NCBI GenBank assembly: GCA_902729315.2
Contig: LR746267.1
Coordinates: forward strand, 2,494,886 to 2,558,885
DNA from: Spirodela intermedia
Taxonomy: Eukaryota; Streptophyta; Magnoliopsida; Alismatales; Araceae
Direction: 5' to 3'
Length of the DNA: 64,000 nucleotides
Each line of letters begins with the position of its first letter. Positions within the stretch are counted from its first letter, which is position 1. Of this stretch, positions 61,258 through 64,000 are shown one piece after another. Below the pieces are notes generated by a model that worked only from the letters and a program-made list of their open reading frames with translations, had not been told where the DNA came from and searched no databases. The translations under genes and the position numbers were made by a program.

Positions 61258-61530
61258 TCCAGATGGAGAACTCGCTCATTGCACCAGGTCTGGAGCCGTA
61301 TCAGAGCAGCTGGTTCTTGTGACATGCGTGCATCAAAGTGGTTTGCTGGCCTGGAATTCAGCTTGCTCACCCTTCCTGCTGAGGCCACACCTCGTAGTAA
61401 AGTCTTGAGCCCTGCTCTAACCAGGTGAACTTCATTCCCTTTTTTAAATAAGTTCATAGTCAATGGCCCAACTTCTGTTCTCAGAAGATCGGGGATCAAA
61501 AAGAAGCCATGAGGATGATCTAGATAAAGG
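61096..61530 (+). repeat. ~261-bp tandem duplication at the MBD gene 3' end
   Basis: 61096-61268 and 61360-61530 are clearly related over about 170 bases (GAGGCCACACC, GAAGTCTTGA.CCCTGCTCTA, CAATGGCCCAACTTCTG, GGGGATCAAAAAGAAG) with an offset of 261-264. The first copy is in the last coding exon. In the second copy the matching frame reaches TGA where the first has TGG. The second copy ends at the neighbouring retrotransposon LTR. Confidence 0.85.
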
Positions 61531-61534
61531 ATCT

Positions 61535-61908
61535 AACTTTATGATCCCTCGTATCATGAGAACCACCCCTATAATCAAAAGGAAATCAAAACACACAAAT
61601 TTTATTCCATGAAAGGGAGAATCACGAGCCACAAACACACATTCTCCACCAGTCCTCTTATAAGAACAGGTCAAGCAATTAGTGGGTAATGCCAATTTTG
61701 GCAGTTACTCACACATAGCTGCCCAATTGGCATGATCATGACTGTTATAACTCATGATAGTAGATGGTTGTGATTAAGACACGAGGAGAAAGAAGACGTT
61801 ACAGAAATTCAAAATAAAGAAAAATAGTCATTGGAAATGAGCTGTCTGTGGTTGACAGATTGTCAAACACTCAAACTTCTTATTGATCTATTGAGATTAA
61901 TTCCAACA
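61535..61908 (-). repeat. 3' LTR of the terminal copia element
   Basis: Its start is fixed by the polypurine tract and by the TGTTGG beginning. Its far edge is estimated from where similarity to the tandem duplication stops. The partner LTR is outside the window. Confidence 0.65.
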
Positions 61909-61962
61909 ATCTCCTCCTTAAGCTCGTGTTGGATCATCAATATCAATGACACTTGAAAGAGA

Positions 61963-63981
61963 TCAAAAATGTGTGAATTTAATCCTTCCAAGTGACTTTG
62001 TTAGGATGTTGACTCGTTGTTCTTCTATTGTGACATGACAAACTTCAATATCACCGTTGTCAACATAGTTTCTCATGTAGTGGTAGCAAATCTTGATGTG
62101 TTTCGAGTGGATGTGATAAGCAGGGTTCTTTGTGAGTTCAATTGCTGAGATATTATTCACATAAATTCTTACAAGCTTGAGATATGCTCTAATTAATTCT
62201 TTGAGGAATTCTGACATCTACACACCTTGACAAGAAGCCAAAGTTAATGACACATATTCTACTTCGCATGAGGATAAAGTAACTATCCTCTATTTCTAAG
62301 AGGTCCAGGTTATCACATTGCTACCAAGGAAGAAGAGGAATCTTGAGGGACTTTTTCTTTCTTAAGTGTCTCCTCCATAGTCATTGTTATTATACCCTTT
62401 TAGTATAAAATTCTCTTCCCTTTTGTACTTCAAATCGAGATTAAGAGTGCCTTTAATATATCTTAGTACTCTTTTAGCACTCTTGAAATGTTCAGATGTT
62501 GGATTCTCCATAAAATGACTAAGAAATCTAACACAAAATAGCAGATCAGGTCTGGTGTGGGTAAGGTACCTTAACAAGCCCATTAAGCTTCTATAAGTGG
62601 TTGAGTCTAATTTAGTCTCTCCTTTGTTCTATTCAAACCTTGGTCAAACCTTGAGTGGAGATTGTGACATATTGCATTACTCTATATCATACTCCTTGAG
62701 GATTTTGAGCATAAGATCATTGAGACAAGTAGATCTTTCTTTTGATTTGACTTATCTAAAGTCCTATATAGGAGGATAGGAGTCCTAGGTCAGTCATTTT
62801 GAAGAGATTCTTCATTTTTTCTTTGAAATCTCTAATTTCTTCTACGGGGAATCCTATAATTAAGAGATTGTCAATGTAGATTTCAACATAGAGTTGAGAG
62901 TTTGCTTCATTCTTGTAGTAAACAATGAGTTCAAAATCACTTCTCAATAGTCTCAAAGTGTTTAAACTCTTGTCCACCTTCGAATACCATGCTCTAGGAG
63001 CTTGTTTAAGCCCATACAAAGCTTTATGATATTTGTATACTAAGTTCTCCTTGCCCTTGACTTCAACCCCTTTAGTTGTGACACAGATGTTCTCTTAAAT
63101 TTCGCCATTCAAGAAGGTAGATTTGACATCCATATGGTGGACATTCCATCTAAATTGAGCCACCATTGACAAAAGAAGTCAAATGATTTCAAGTTTAGCA
63201 ACTAGAGAGAAGACATTAGTGAAATCAAACTCATACCTCTAAACATACAGCTTTGCCACTAATCGAGCCTTGTGTTTGATGATTTCTCCATATGGGTTCC
63301 TCTTGGCTTTATAGATCCATTTAAGTCTAATAGGTTGACAATTGTGAGGTAGTGAGACCATGGACCATGTATGACTATTGTCAATTTGATTTAATTCTTC
63401 AAGCATAGTAGTCTTCCATACTTCAGAGGTAAACGTTTCATCAAGTGTCTTGGGTTTGTCTTCTTTAATGAAGTAGTACTCTTCTTCTTCATTGTCTTGT
63501 CAGGTTTCTGAGTACAATTGAGAGAGGCTTTTGAACTCTGAGTTATCTCTATGTGAGAGGAGGAGCTATGACTCCCAAAAGGATCATCATTCTCAATATT
63601 TGACTATCCTTGTCTAGAGTTGACTTGGTCAATGCTGAAACTAGAGGTGATGAGGGGATAAGTGAAGTCATTCTTTGACACTTCAGTGGACATTACCCAA
63701 TCCAAGCTTTAGTTTTCTTCAAAGACAACATCTTTGATGATGTGAATGGAGCATGTGACTAGATCATAGGCTCGACAGCCTTTAGTGTCCTTTTCATATC
63801 CTATGAATATCATAGGAGTACTCTGATCATCCAATTTCTTTAAGAAGCTCCAAAGTTTCTTCACACGAGTGACACATCCAAAAATTTTGAGAAAGTCAAC
63901 TTGAGGTTTTTTTCCCATCCACACTTTGTATGGAGTCTTCCTATGAAGGCTCTTAGTGGGTGCTTGATTTAAGAGGTACAC
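61963..63981 (-). pseudogene. Broken copia pol: integrase C-terminus, RT and RNase H
   Basis: 63981-63709 encodes an integrase end (SLHRKTPYKVWMGKKP, FLKIFGCVTRV, IFIGYEKDTKGCRAYD) and stops at a TAA after VVFEEN. 63400-63160 contains diverged RT start motifs. 63019-62756 has MYGLKQAPRAWYSKVDKSLN and the catalytic YVDD position reading YIDN, so one of the two metal-binding aspartates is lost. 62583-62362 has GLLRYLTHTRPDL and AKRVLRYIKGTL. 62217-61963 has the RNase H end, with SKHIKICYHYMRN and EEQRVNILTKSLG. Stops and frameshifts separate the parts, so it is inactive. Confidence 0.85.
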
Positions 63982-64000
63982 AACAGTGTTGACTACTTCA

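Larger units (their letters stand above)
61535..64000 (-). mobile_element. 3' part of a minus-strand Ty1/copia element, continuing past the window
   Basis: Sense order from the window end is integrase, reverse transcriptase, RNase H, polypurine tract (61909-61920, TAAGGAGGAGAT in sense) and 3' LTR (about 61535-61908). The LTR begins TGTTGGAATTAATCTC in sense and contains an AATAAAA polyadenylation-like word. The left edge of the LTR is uncertain. Coding domains are recognisable but broken. Confidence 0.85.

Noticed and set aside
1-64000. CRISPR arrays, operons, ribosome binding sites, rRNA genes or integrated virus
   Set aside because: No regularly spaced repeats with unique spacers, no bacterial gene layout, no rRNA-like sequence, and all reverse transcriptase traces fit LTR retrotransposons.

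Overview
This is nuclear DNA from a flowering plant. The evidence is spliced genes with GT-AG introns, plant-only families (a DYW-class PPR protein, a Dof factor, a two-B3-domain factor, a plant adenylyl-sulfate reductase) and heavy LTR-retrotransposon load. The intronless PPR gene and several exons are very GC-rich while introns and intergenic DNA are AT-rich; this contrast suggests a monocot, probably a commelinid, but that is inference. I see no prokaryotic, viral or CRISPR features.

Layout. 1-2470: a short non-autonomous LTR element with only a decayed gag. 3704-5740: an intronless CRR2-type PPR-DYW gene. 6289-17918: a nested retrotransposon stack. Its outer element is a decayed minus-strand Ty3/gypsy element with both LTRs and a candidate GTATG target duplication. 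Inside it lie a plus-strand gypsy reverse-transcriptase relic, a minus-strand Ty1/copia element (10377-16743) and a third insertion splitting a copia LTR. 18632-20692: a six-exon plastid adenylyl-5'-phosphosulfate reductase gene whose coding frame I could assemble completely (471 aa). 21577-33426: AT-rich DNA with no recognisable gene. 33427-34185: a minus-strand Dof gene with several GA/CT tracts upstream. About 38000-46800: AT-rich DNA with fragments resembling SIRE/Maximus copia elements. 46828-54242: a ten-exon SH3P3-type BAR-SH3 gene (350 aa, frame assembled). 55401-57030: a minus-strand five-exon two-B3-domain gene with an in-frame TAG in the second B3 domain. 57749-61257: a methyl-CpG-binding-domain gene diverging from the B3 gene across a 718-bp spacer, with a decayed second MBD. 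61535-64000: the 3' part of a minus-strand copia element running off the window.

The host genes are a collinear set of unrelated housekeeping and regulatory genes: plastid RNA processing, sulfate assimilation, transcription factors, membrane trafficking and methyl-DNA reading. They do not form a pathway cluster. I found no convincing new biological system. The items most worth checking are the B3 nonsense codon, the divergent B3/MBD promoter with its internal repeat, the eroded MBD gene with a 261-bp tandem duplication at its 3' end, the CRFC active site of the reductase, and a GGCCCA-motif cluster with an orphan exon-like frame between SH3P3 and the B3 gene. All comparisons with known proteins are from memory; no search was run.
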